DNA of 64,000 nt from Paragyromitra xinjiangensis (lineage: Eukaryota; Ascomycota; Pezizomycetes; Pezizales; Discinaceae), in assembly GCA_038503065.1 (NCBI GenBank), contig JBCAMK010000017.1, forward strand, positions 434,001-498,000. The letters run 5' to 3'. Positions 47,182 through 58,407 of this stretch are shown piece after piece; position 1 is the first letter of the stretch, and each line of letters starts with the position of its first letter. The notes below the pieces were generated by a model. The model saw only the letters and a list, made by a program, of their open reading frames with translations. It did no database searches and was not told where the DNA came from. The translations under genes and the position numbers were made by a program.

Positions 47182-48812
47182 GTACTTCAAATATGGAATA
47201 AAGAGAAGTGGGGGTGGTGGGTTTGTTGGCTTTGGTGTGGTTTGCGCTATGATTAATTACTGCTTATTTGTTTACAGTGGCTTTGCTTGACTCACCGCTG
47301 ACATCGGTGTTTGTTGTACATGGTACTATTTGGGGAAGGTGGCGAAAAAGCTTTGGTAGCGGGTTTTTGCCATGGTTGTTTTGTGTATGTAAAACTTAGG
47401 GGTGAAAAGCATGCGGGTTGAGTGTTGTCAATAGCAGTAAACGAAATATATATTTATGATATTTGGCCCTAGAAGATTAGTATTCGCGTGAAATTTAGGC
47501 TTGATTCGATGGGCTCGCTCAAGCAGTAATCATTGGCTGAGTGAAGGCGAGTGACTCCGAGTGACTAAAGGATCATAACCTGGGAATTCATAGTACTTCC
47601 CTGATGGGCACCCTGCACCCATCACCAGAGTATAACTTCCAGCTTTCGCGCTGTGATCACGGCCCTTGCCACTGCTTTAATTAAACACCGCTCGGTATCC
47701 CTTTTAATGGCTATCAACTGACTCACACGCATAGAATGGTTTTAGAGTTTCCCGTCCGCAACTGAAGTTGCCCTAGTCCCATGACTCAACCAGGACCCCG
47801 AAACCCTTCATTTAGGTTCGCGAACATAAAAAACTTTCTCTGCGTTTCTTATTTTGTTCCTGGGCATGGGCTGTCCATAGCTTACAGACCTATGAATCGC
47901 TTTATCTGATGGCGTAGCGGCTAGCGGCTAGCTCTTGGTCGAGTGATATCTTATGACTCCAATAGACCTAGGAAATAACTCTCACCCGAGATGAGAGGGA
48001 GTGTGGGTTGTAAAACGGAGAGCGTTTTATAACTGTTAATTTGATGGCAAGTATGGATTATCACATGTGGACATAGGTACGCAGAAGTCACTAAACAGAC
48101 ATGTGTCTTGGCCATAAAATACAACCACCCTACCGCGTTCCTATATTCTAGCAAGATAGCAAAACCTCACACAGGCTCAAGTACTTGGGGCCATAGGGTT
48201 TCACGAATACTTAGGTTTAATGTGATCACTTAGTACCCAAAATACCGATCAGTAAGTTAATTCGTTCCGAGTGCTTGTGCAAGGTCGGGTGGGGCGGTGC
48301 CACTGACTAGCAAATATACCTACTCTATCCTAGCGTCGTATGTCAAACTTTTGTGCACGTTTCATCTCTCATATAGCAGCCAGTGTTGGAGCTACACTGA
48401 AATGAAAGCTTATATAAAGGATTTTTCTAGGCAGTTTATTAACCACCAACCATTTAGTTCCACCCATAGCTGCGATAGAAACCAGGCCTGGAACCATAAC
48501 AAAGTATACGTAACACATTATGTTTAAGTGCTCAACACGTCTCACCCATTCAAAACCCCGTACTCAACCCAACTCTGAATTCACTACTTCATATGCAATA
48601 ATAGAGTGTAATAATAGAGTACATAACGTACACCCCCCGTCATTTTGATCTTCATGCCCTTCAGTCTATTTGCAGCCACCGTAAACAAACAAGGGAATCA
48701 AATAAAACATAGCAATACAGCATCTTTTTCCTGCCTTTCCGCTCCCTACCCTATGAACCAAAATCAAAAAAAAAGAAAACCATAAAAAAGAAAACCCTTT
48801 GCCTCTATGCGT
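47182..48812. other. Intergenic region between convergent genes
   Basis: About 1.6 kb between the 3' ends of the GTPase (+) and STT3 (-). AT-rich near both ends; no gene, tRNA or clear repeat seen. Confidence 0.5.
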
Positions 48813-51460
48813 CTACACAACCCTCAACTTCCTCCCCGCCTTCCCGGCCTTCCCTCTCTTAATCTTCTTCTTTCCAGCCTCAAACGCGCTCGCGCCGGCA
48901 TGGTCACGTCCCACATTATCCAGTGGCTTCACCTTGTAGATGCGCACGATCCAATTCTCGGATGTGAACGCCTCCTCAAGGGTGTTGAGCTCGGGCCCCT
49001 TTGAGGGCAGCTTGACGTTACGGACACGGTCGGTGGCCTGGCCAGCGGGGAAAAGGCGGTCGTAGTTGTAGTACGACATCTTGTAGAGGAGGGAGTTCTT
49101 CATGGTCTCGGTTGCGTGCTCGTCGACGCGGTACTCACCACGGGGAGTGAAGAACTCAGCTTCTTTAACTTCGTTGGGCCAGACACCTTCGGCGATACGA
49201 ATCATCCAGAGGAACTAGGAGGTGTTAATTGCGATATTAATTTCGGAGATATGTGAAGCGAGGCATACCTTGTTAATGTCGTCACCGGAGTATCCCAATA
49301 GACCACCAAAGATAATAAGAACATAGTCCACATCATGCTGTCTCAGGATCGGGTACGACACCTCCTCCCTGGAACTCATGGCCTTTCCAACGGTGGCAAT
49401 ATGGGTGTTATTCCAGGTGTTGTTATCAACGAGGGTGGTCCTGTCAGCCATGCCACCAATTTGGTAGCCATAATCCCACCAAGACATGATCTTTGCGTCC
49501 TCTGGGGTATTCTTCCTGAGCCAGTAGTACGCCTCACGGTAGTCATCAATGATATGTTGGGTACCATCTGCGCCACGCGAAGCCAACACAACGGAGGGCG
49601 ATGAATACGCGTTGGAAGTGACCCAGGTACAATGCAAAACGAAGACGAAGAGGTAGATAGTGAAGGCACCAACTACGATCAGCTTGGAGGTGCTGGAGTA
49701 GATACCAATCATAGTACCCTTGGCGGAGTTGAGGAGGTTGGTACGCTTCTTCTCGGTCTTCTTGGCGGAGGTGGCTGGAGTACTAGGAGTGCTGGAATCG
49801 GAAGCATTATCAGTAGTAGGGGCAGGAGCAGCAGATGGGTCCTCGGGGGTTTTGACGGAAAGATAAGCGTCCAAGATGTTTGACAGGGCGATAGCCGCAG
49901 CAACACAAACAACCGGGGTCAAGGTAAGCATTAGACGAACCATGACACCAGCGAAGTAGCTAGCCATGATACCGTAGATGATAACAAAAACGTGGTGATC
50001 CTCAAGCGTGTTAAAGCACATGTAGATACCAGCGGGGAACATCCAAATCAACATCTCAAGGTCGAAGAAGAACGAGGGCCATGCGGTAGGCTGATGCTCG
50101 GAGACGGAAGCAATGATAGGAATGTGGATCTTGGCGTATCCAGTATCCCAGAGCGAGTAGAAACGACCAGACCAAGGTGCAATGACACCGGAAAGAGTCA
50201 AGAGCACAAGTACCGCCATAGACCCGATAAAAGTGATAGCAATGAATGATTTCAAGAGAGTCTGGAATTGACGGGATGGGACATGCTCGCGAACGAACTC
50301 GACAAAGGCAACAATCTGGATAAGGCCGAAGACACCTATAACCCCAAATATTAGCCGCGTGAACGAGTTAGACATGGCATATCGATCAGATAAACATACC
50401 AAGTGCAGACATGTGCTCCGAAGACCTAATAGGCAAGAAACCAACGAATGGAATCTGCATGCTCCCCAACGTCCCTAGAGCGAACCAACTGGTGTATGCC
50501 ACATACAGCCTCGGAGAGTACCTTCCCATGACAATCAAAACAAATACATGGAGTGGAATCATGTTCGTGATGAAAACATAACCACCCCACGCAGCAACCA
50601 TGTAAAAGTAAAACAACGCGCAGAGGGCGCCCCAGAAGGCACTTCCAACTTTCAGGGCCTTGATCCAGAGGTAAAATGTGAACATCAACAAAAAGATGGC
50701 AATCGCCTCGTTGTCGTAAGATCCAGCGACGGAACGAGAGATATAGCCAGGGGCAATACCAATGAAGGCCGCGGCAAGGAGGCCGGCTGATTCATCTTTC
50801 ATCTCCTTGGTAAACAGGTAGGTTGCGAACGCCGTGAGGCCCGAAAACGCTGGAGCAAGAAGAACACAGACATTACGGATATCAACGGGGAAAGTCAGGA
50901 AGCGGAGGATGTGATAAATGGCACCGGAAGTAACCATGAGACCTGGGTAGAGGGTGCCACCGGTGACACGCCCGAGGGGATGCCATGTTCCTAGAGACGA
51001 TGATGTTAGACTCAACAATTGAACACGGGTTGCAGAGGGGAATAGAGGTACGTACGATCATCAAACCAGTCCCAAAAATTGTAAAACCCGTTCTTGACGA
51101 GGTATTTTGAAGCGCGAAAGTTGAACCACGGATCAACTAACAGTCGTCGTCAGCTTGTATATACCAACAAAGGACACCTAACAGCGTCCCCCAGGCGTTT
51201 TTCTGGACTCAATGGCCGTAGGATAGTGAAGACATACACTCGTGAATTATACTTTCAAATCCTATCCCCCAATTAGCATGAATGTACCTTCAAACCAAAC
51301 TCAGGGGCCCATAATGGAAGGAGAGCTTACGAATAACAGAAAACAGACGACTAGATACAGCCGCACCCGCGATGGTAATAAGAATAACAACCTTTAACAG
51401 CTGTCGAATATTTCTTGTGGATTCATCCTTGAGGAGACTTTGGGCGCCGGTAGACGACAT
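48813..51460 (-). CDS. STT3: Oligosaccharyltransferase catalytic subunit STT3
   Basis: Transfers the lipid-linked glycan to Asn-X-Ser/Thr in the ER lumen. Exons 51331-51460, 51238-51261, 51056-51136, 50400-50990, 49269-50335 and 48813-49214 give 764 aa. A first membrane helix ([17 protein letters not shown]) is followed by FESIIHEFDPWFNFR (about 45-59), whose Glu-Phe-Asp is the metal-binding loop. Several more helices follow, then [14 protein letters not shown] (the SVAGS/DNE motif). The lumenal domain has the hallmark SWWDYGYQ (about residue 560) and [12 protein letters not shown] Pro/Ala/Ser/Thr-rich cytosolic insert ([18 protein letters not shown]) precedes the last helix. It ends in a basic tail ([15 protein letters not shown]). 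Exon 2 is only 24 nt and encodes part of the metal loop. Confidence 0.97.
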
Positions 51461-51751
51461 GGTGGGAGTGGTGGTGCGATTGCTCAGTGTGAGCGAGCGT
51501 TGACTGAATTGGAAGAGAGCTCTCACTCGAGGGAGAGGGCAGACAAACTTGAAGGTGTCTTCTCGGTACCAGCTAACCGTTAGGTGTCTCTTTCGCGAGT
51601 CGGCACGTGTGCCAAGACAAACGCAGGTAGGGATGAGAAGTTCACTCAGCCTCAACTCCCCCACCACAAAGCCCGGTGTTTGAACTCCCCGCCATATCCA
51701 CCGATTCTCACCATCAACGTTTCTACAAACACTGCTGGTCCTTAATCCATC
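51461..51751. promoter_or_regulatory. Compact divergent promoter, STT3 and CSN8
   Basis: Only 291 bp separate the start codons of STT3 (-) and CSN8 (+), so both promoters must share this segment. I see no clear TATA box; the sequence near the CSN8 ATG is CA-rich. Confidence 0.6.
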
Positions 51752-52463
51752 ATGGCCCCATCACTGAGCATCGAATACCTTGCTTCTCTTGCTGTAGATG
51801 CTTCTATCCCTCCAGCAACCCTCGTTGACCTCCTTGCAGACCTCGAGAGCACAGCTTACAGCTCCACCATTAACCCCACCACTACCGATACCCTCTCCAA
51901 CTTTTACAGCACCTATCTCTTTTCCCTATTTCTCTGTGATGACCTGTAACTCCCCTTGCTACCCCTCCCCAAATTCTCACTAACAGTACCTCACTTCTAG
52001 CAACGAAGCTCGCTTCCTCACCAAACGCATCCCAACGAACTATCTCCAGTCAGACCCTCTTCTGATATCTACCTACACCCTCCTTCGTGCCCTCTATACA
52101 CGCTCGTACCCCAGTGTCTACACCACGCTCTCCTCCGCACCCTGGTCATCCACCGTCACCCCGCTCGCAAACCGTTTTCTAGAGCATTTCCGCCGCAAGA
52201 CCTTTATCCTGCTGTCCCGAGCCTACACTACAATATCTCCCAAAGCAGCAGCTAGCTATCTCGGTTTTGCAGATGATGAAGAGGCTACGATGATTGCAAA
52301 GGCTGTGGCTGAGGGATGGGAGTTTGATGAAGCTGTAGGGATGCTGAAGCCAGTTGTTGTCGATGACGATGCAGATCTAGAGGATGTCGATGTACTGGTC
52401 GACGGAAAGGACGGAAGGATCGCGAGGTTGACAGGCTTAGTTACACATTTGACAGAGATCTAA
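51752..52463 (+). CDS. CSN8: COP9 signalosome subunit 8 (CSN8/CsnH)
   Basis: Smallest PCI subunit of the COP9 signalosome, the complex that removes Nedd8 from cullins and controls fungal development. Exons 51752-51945 and 52001-52463 give 218 aa, the usual size. The helical N-terminus (LASLAVDASIPPATLVDLLADLE) leads into the CSN8/PSMD8/eIF3K domain: NEARFLTKRIPTNYLQSDP, LLRALYTRSYPSVYTTLS, WSSTVTPLANRFLEHFRRKTF, LLSRAYTTISPKAAASYLGF and EGWEFDEAVGMLKP, the last being the winged-helix part. The C-terminal residues form the helix used to pack subunits together. Confidence 0.88.
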
Positions 52464-53115
52464 GACTATTATTTGAAAGGGCGTTGATGTGCCGTGATTT
52501 GGGGGAGTTTCATGATTCTTTTTCGTTCGTATGCATGTTCATACTATAGGGTATCCGGGTTATTTTTTTCCTCTCTCTGCGTTTCTGCTAGAGGTTTATT
52601 AAAAAATATTACAATCTCCAAGGCAAAGCATAGCGTTTTCTAGTAGCAGATGCTAGCACTTGAACAAAAAACCAAAAAGAATAATCACACATAATAGACA
52701 AGGTAAGGGGATAACCAACAAACCCATGTGGACCTCTCAATCCAGTAACCCGCCCAACTACAACGCAACCCCGCCCCATCCTTCATGCAAATCAAATAGC
52801 ATCATATAAAACTCGATCATCTCGACGGCGAAGATAGCCACGAACAGAATAAACGAAAGTAAACTCCCCTGGGTATCACCAAACAGAGCCCCAGTTCCAT
52901 GCGGGATCTCGAACAGGGAATGTAGATCAACATCATCTTGAAAGCCCAAAAAAAGGTCAGAAACAAAGATCTGAACGCACGCAAGGCAGAGGCTCTCCCG
53001 ATAAAAAAAGAAACAAAATAGTAAGAAATGGGGGAAAGGGAACAATTTATAATCGAACAACAGGTCCAAAAGAAGAAAAAGAAAGAAAAAAAAGGGCGGC
53101 AGGTATCAGATCTAG
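52464..53115. other. Intergenic region between convergent genes
   Basis: About 650 bp between CSN8 (+) and the small unknown gene ending at 53116 (-). An A-rich stretch near 53055-53095 is consistent with the 3' flank of the minus-strand gene. No supported gene. Confidence 0.5.
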
Positions 53116-53884
53116 TTACCAACCATCAAATCCCCCGGGAATGCTCCCATAATCATAGCTTCTCCCCCAGATGCCATTCTCTTTGCCTCCCTCCTTTTCC
53201 CGATCTCCCCCAGAGCCGTTGGCACGGATCTTGAAGGGACTTGACGCACCGAATGTGTTTTCTGGTGTCAGCAGACTGAACGGTATCCGTTTCTGCCTTG
53301 GTGGAGTTGAAGGAGGTGGAAGAGGGCGTTTAGAGACCGGACTAGATGGCCCTCCTAGCGTAGGTAATAACGTTAGCCCCAACTGTGATAAAGAACCAAC
53401 TCCCGTATTAACATACCTGGTTTATCCAGATTCATCGCTGCCATTTCATCCAATAAGAATATAGACTGCTTCTCTGTCCCTTTACCCTTACGGTCAATAG
53501 GGCCCTTTCTCGCCACTGCCATCGGCGGCTTCTTCGGTACAAACGTCTTCTTTACAGGCGTAGTCTGTGCTGATGTGGGAGTAGGTACGGTCGTAGATTC
53601 TCTGCGGAGTACCAGAGCGGTCGCCGCGGATGAGGGAGTAACTATGATAGCTGCGGATACTAGTTAATTATCGTCTCTTCTCTCTGAATACTAGAAAACA
53701 TACATTTCACTGCCCCCGGAGGTAGCGGTGTGTTCCCCACCTCGCCTACTTCGTCTTCTTCGTCCGAGGACTCGTAGTACATCACCGCTGTTGACTCCGC
53801 GCGTTTCGATAGTGGATGGTAGACCTCACGCTGGCAGCCATAGCCGCGACGGGTGAATATTGGGGTTGATGAAGTTGACATCAT
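53116..53884 (-). CDS. Small unknown Ser/Pro-rich protein, 217 aa
   Basis: Exons 53704-53884, 53417-53650 and 53116-53354 join in frame. The protein is mostly disordered: acidic YYESSDEEDEVGEVG (about 35-50), a Thr/Pro-rich stretch (TTVPTPTSAQTTPVKKTFVP), a short hydrophobic helix IFLLDEMAAMNL (about 125-136), then Pro-rich KRPLPPPSTPPRQKRIPFSLL and a Gly-rich end. TP and SP sites beside basic residues suggest phosphorylation by cyclin- or MAP-type kinases, an inference from composition. I do not recognise a family. Two ATGs lie side by side at the start (53884 and 53881). Confidence 0.65.
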
Positions 53885-53914
53885 TTGTTTATTTTATCGT
53901 GGATATCCGGGGAT

Positions 53915-53940
53915 GGGTCGTTGGGTTGGGTCGTTGGGTT
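53915..53940 (+). repeat. Two perfect 13-bp G-rich repeats
   Basis: GGGTCGTTGGGTT occurs twice in direct succession. The four GGG runs have loops of 5, 2 and 5 bases, which fits a G-quadruplex. It lies 31-56 nt upstream of the start codon of the minus-strand gene at 53884. Confidence 0.8.
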
Positions 53941-55387
53941 GTCGTGGGCGCGTTTATGGTGCGGGCTTGGAGGCGGGGAGTTGGGACTTTATGTCTTGGG
54001 AGAAACAACAAACAAGCCTGAGACCGCCGCACCAACCTCAGGTTGCTGTAGAGGACGTGTGTGGTGCAACGGTTAATTGCTAAAAACCGAAACCAAAGGT
54101 GATTTCTTATTTCATTTGCCTGTTGTGATACCAATAAATACATGTAGCTACAGTGCATATCACTATACATTGGAGCCGAATATTCTAACCCGGGTGTGAG
54201 GAAGCACGTGGGCCAAAAATAGACGCGTCCGAAAACAGGAGTTGCCAAGAAGTAGTTAAGCGAGGTGAGGCTCAAAAAGCTTATTTTCGGAAAAGTCTCA
54301 ATCCGGGTTCTCACAGTTGAACACTGGGGCCAGGGACTCTTATTCAGGTTTTCCCTAAAATACATTCACTATCTTGGGCTTCTGCTGTATAATGTAGCAT
54401 GAACAATTGCTAGTGAATGCCTTGCCCTAAAGCTCTCAAAACATATATCCAACCACCAAAAATGTGCTATTGTTAGGGGAATACTTATTCAGAGCCCGAG
54501 GCTGGCTACTCTGATGCCTTAAACTAGGAAACCTAAACCCGAGGCACAACCGCGCCAGAATTTTTTTAAAAAGAGCACCGCCTCACGGAGTCGTAATTCT
54601 CCGAGCCTCACCACCTAACTCTTAAGCACGTGACATAAAACTAATTCTGGGTGTTTTGAGCGCCGTCATAAACCCTGAAGAAATAAAACGCCCTATTGAG
54701 CCATTGAAATTGAATATGCGAGAACTGGATCTAAACAAGCCCTTTGTTAGTTTGTCAACTACTGGTTCAAAGCTAGTCCTGGAATCCTCTGAGATAAAAC
54801 GGCAAGGCTAAAGAGGGATACACACAATGTCGCAAAGCAGAAGTATGACAGCCTTGAAAAGTCGTAAAGTATTCCGGTCAAGCTCGACCCATTTTATAGT
54901 CTTTAAAGAAGAATTATATTTCGATATCGGGCAAATCTTAGTGACAACTACCGCACCAACTCGTGCTATCATAACCATAACAGAGGTTAATGAGCGTACC
55001 AAAAGGAGGAACAGCAAATACGAGGAGAAGTACATCAACTTCACTAGTTAGTGTTGATCCCGGGGGAATGGTATGGGTGCATGTTCGGTGCACATTGTAT
55101 CGAGCCGTGAGTCAACCCCCATGACCAACGTTTTCTTTAGGCTGAGCAAGAGTACCGCGCTCTAAATTCAATCACGCCGTGACCCTACGGAGCTGGCGTC
55201 TGAAGCTCTGAATTACCTTCCAAATGTGCGAGTTTATGATGCTGCCGAGCCTGTCCGAATTAATGTTTTTGCGATGATACGCTACAAGGAATTCCGAGCA
55301 TCTAGACGGGTAGAACGGCAATAAACTGTTCGCACAGGGTATCTGCCAGTTTGCATGATTTGTCCTAGTTTTCTCTCAAGTAATGGA

Positions 55388-55411
55388 GCGGTGAAGCGGT
55401 GAAGCGGTGAA
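55388..55411. repeat. Three perfect copies of an 8-mer
   Basis: GCGGTGAA is repeated three times head to tail in non-coding DNA. No link to a gene is visible. Confidence 0.8.
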
Positions 55412-56512
55412 TGAATATGTGCGCATATCAAGCCTAGCTATGAATCTTTGTTTCCTTATTTCGTGGATTCTGAAGTCCTGGCAGTAGCAGCCTTGGGATG
55501 AAAGGCGCAAGCTGGCTGCGAGCGCTGGATGGATGATGCAGGATGGCTAAGGAAGGAGGATGAGATGGAAGAATGAAATGGGAGAATGGGAGGAACTCAA
55601 CTTATGGTGTTAGTGGGGCTAGTTGCCCTAGGCAAGATAACGTTATCGTCCATACTAAGCTTTCTAGATCGCCATTGCATCCCGCCAGCCCCTCAGCACG
55701 TGACATGGACTGTGGATCTTGGGGCCCGTGCGCAGAAACAACGACATCGTGATCCTGCGCAGGAATACTCAGTCTCGGGTCTCCCACTAAAGAAAATCAT
55801 CAAAGGGATAGGAGATATCTAATTTTCCGACCCTCTACGACATACACGCGCCTTGCATCCATCGGGATACAAGCATCTACCCCCGCGATAAAAAGCTATC
55901 CGCTTTTCGTTGCGCGAGTTTCTAGATGAGGGGGTTGCCGAAGCTGCCACAGGAACGAGGAACTCTATCGAAATACGCGGTATCCCTGATTGGGCTTATC
56001 TCGTTTGCTGCGTACCGCTCCACAGTCGTGCCTTGTCATGCTGTATCCCGGGTTATCAGGCTTCTTGCTGTTCCGTACGAGCTCTGTCAACTTTTCTTGT
56101 TTGTTCCCCACACTTGAGGCTGCAGCTACTGTATAGTTCCAGATGCCCGCCGGAAGTATGAATTTTGCATGAAACTAAACACCCGCGGAGTTTTTGCAAC
56201 TTTTTTTAGTTTATTTTACATCAAATCAAGGTATTGAGCTAAGCGTGTCAAATCCGCAAAAAACATCTGAATCATTGCACTATCTCAACTACCGAAACCG
56301 GCGAAAGTATAATCTCCCCAAGAAATGAAAAACGGAAGGAAAAATGAAAAAAAACCAGGAGAAACAGCCAGACCGTATACCCCATGAAACTCTAATTCGT
56401 AAAGTCATTTTTAAGGAAAAAGGAAGAAAAAAAGACCAAACATCATCGTCACTTATCATTATCATAAGAAACTGAGAGCCGATATAATCCTGTCCTACAA
56501 TTCCAAAATGGT

Positions 56513-58407
56513 TTACCTCGGTGGGGGTGGCGGAGGTGCACCATACTGGTTATTTGGCGTATATGCGGCCGGTGGTGGTGGTGCATTCGGATTGAACCCA
56601 CCAGGCGTCTGTGGCGGGTATCCACCTTGACCCTGTGGTGGGTACCCACCTGGAGATTGGCCATACGGCTGAGGCGTACCATAGGGGCGCGGGCCAACAG
56701 GAGGAGGACCACCAGGGCCACCGTATGCACCTGGAGGACGTGGACTAGCAGAGGGGGGACCACCGGGGCCACCGGGGCCACCATAGCCTGCCTGGAGACC
56801 GGGCGGGTGTTGACCTTGTGGCGGCTGCCCGTATGGCTGCTGATGTGGAGCGCCATATGGTTGAGGCGGGCCTCCGTATGGTTGAGGTGGGCCTCCGTAT
56901 TGCTGTGGTGGGGCACCATAGGGGGAAGGTGCACTACCACCATATGGTGGTTGGGAGCCGGTGGGTTTAGTGTCTTCGTCTTTGTTGTCATACTGTTGGC
57001 AGGTGGGTTAGCGCATTTTTAAAGCTCGCAAGAGGGCTATTAAGGGAAGAACTTACGCCTGAGTCAATGCTCCCAAGAAGAAGTTTAGTGTACCAATGGT
57101 GCTTGGTCAGTGTGAGACCCTTAGCTTTCCATTCGCGGGATTCCATCTCGAAGTCTATGGAGGTTAGAAAACGGGGTTTTTAGAGGGCTAGGGTAGGATA
57201 CATACTAGATGTGCAGTCAATCATTCCACCAATAGCTTTGTCTGAATCGAGCTGGGCCAGGAAATCCTGGGCGCCCTTATCATTTCCGACTTGCGCGATT
57301 TGGAAACTGACGACTATTACCAAAATTAGCTTCATGGTCTATGCCTAGGAAATTGGGACATTAGTAATTACCTCCTCTTCCTTGGAAATGGTTCGAAACT
57401 CTCTGAATGTGCGACTGGAATTCGCCATGGACATTGTCTGTTGGTCTTCCGTCGGTAATGATTATGACCAAAAATGGCTTTTTGAGCCCTCCAGCTCTAT
57501 CAGCGGCATATACTAATGGGTCCAAGATCTTGTTCTTCAAGCTTGTCGCCAATGGGGTAACATCTTCGAATCTAACGCGGTCGACCAAATCCATAGCATC
57601 TTTCTCCGTTTTGATATTATCGCCTTGAACATTCGAGTTCATGAACCTGACGGAGAACCCATCCTGATCGAATAGGCCCGTCGCGAACGCCACATTCCCG
57701 AGGATAAATTTCAGCTCGTCGATAAGTCCATCGCCGAATCTCATACTGCCAGAATCGTCGAGCAGGAAAACCACATCGAAAAGCGCGAGTTTGACGAAAT
57801 CGAATCCAACCTCCTTTGGTAGTTTCCAGTGGTTACACAGAGTATTCACCGGGTCATTCCTGGCTAGTTCCTGCGACATCTGCACCAGCCTCGGCTCGGG
57901 GTACATGTGTTCGATGCGTTTTTCCTTGACGGCCTCCTTCAAGATACTGAGCAGTACATTCGCATCTGGCGGAGGGCCTGATGGGGTCGGTGCCCCAGGC
58001 GGCGCACCTCCATATTGCTGCTGCGGAGGAGCACCATATGATTGTTGGCCGTATGCAGGCTGTGGTGGCTGTCCGTATGGGGAACCGCCATAAGGCTGCT
58101 GTTGCTGGCCCTGAGGTGGATAAGCATTTTGTGGTGGGTATGATGGGTAGAAGTTAGGATTTACATATGCCTGCTGCTGCGGTGGGTAGCCACCCTGACC
58201 CTGTGGACCTCCCTGAGGGCCGCCCTGGGGGGGATACCCCTGGTATTGGCCCTGAGGTGGCTGTCCATAAGGTTGGGGTGGTGCTTGACCGTAGGGTGCT
58301 GGCGCCTGGCCATATGGCGTAGGCGCCCCACCGGGAGCCCCACCAGGGGCGGTTTGGGCAGCAGCGATTTTTGAGGCAAGCTGGCGGTCCGCGTAATAAT
58401 TATACAT
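56513..58407 (-). CDS. von Willebrand factor A domain protein with low-complexity flanks
   Basis: Exons 57372-58407, 57206-57313, 57057-57154 and 56513-56992 give 573 aa. Residues about 20-150 are Pro/Tyr/Gly/Gln repeats (units like PYGQ, PPQG, QPYG). The middle (about 165-400) is a vWA domain: DVVFLLDDSGSM (the D-x-S-x-S metal site), DDLIDEL-type helix (GLIDELKFIL), DVTPLATSLKNK with the metal-site Thr, VIIITDGRPTD with the metal-site Asp, and FQIAQVGNDKGAQDFLAQLD. All three parts of the metal-dependent adhesion site are present. The last 160 residues are again Pro/Gly/Tyr-rich (YGGPPQPYGG, GPGGPGGPP). There is no signal peptide or membrane segment, so it is probably cytosolic. Similar fungal proteins exist, but I know no assigned function. 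Confidence 0.85.

Larger units (their letters stand above)
53885..56512. other. 2.6 kb gene-poor gap
   Basis: Between the start of the small unknown gene and the 3' end of the vWA gene, both minus strand. Contains a 13-bp G-rich tandem repeat (53915-53940) and a triplicated 8-mer (55388-55411). Frames at 54808-55051, 55586-55822 and 55910-56161 have no family features. Confidence 0.5.

Noticed and set aside
56449..56991. 180-aa His/Met-rich protein, minus strand
   Set aside because: It is an out-of-frame reading of the Pro/Tyr/Gly-rich last exon of the vWA gene, which is in frame with the conserved domain.
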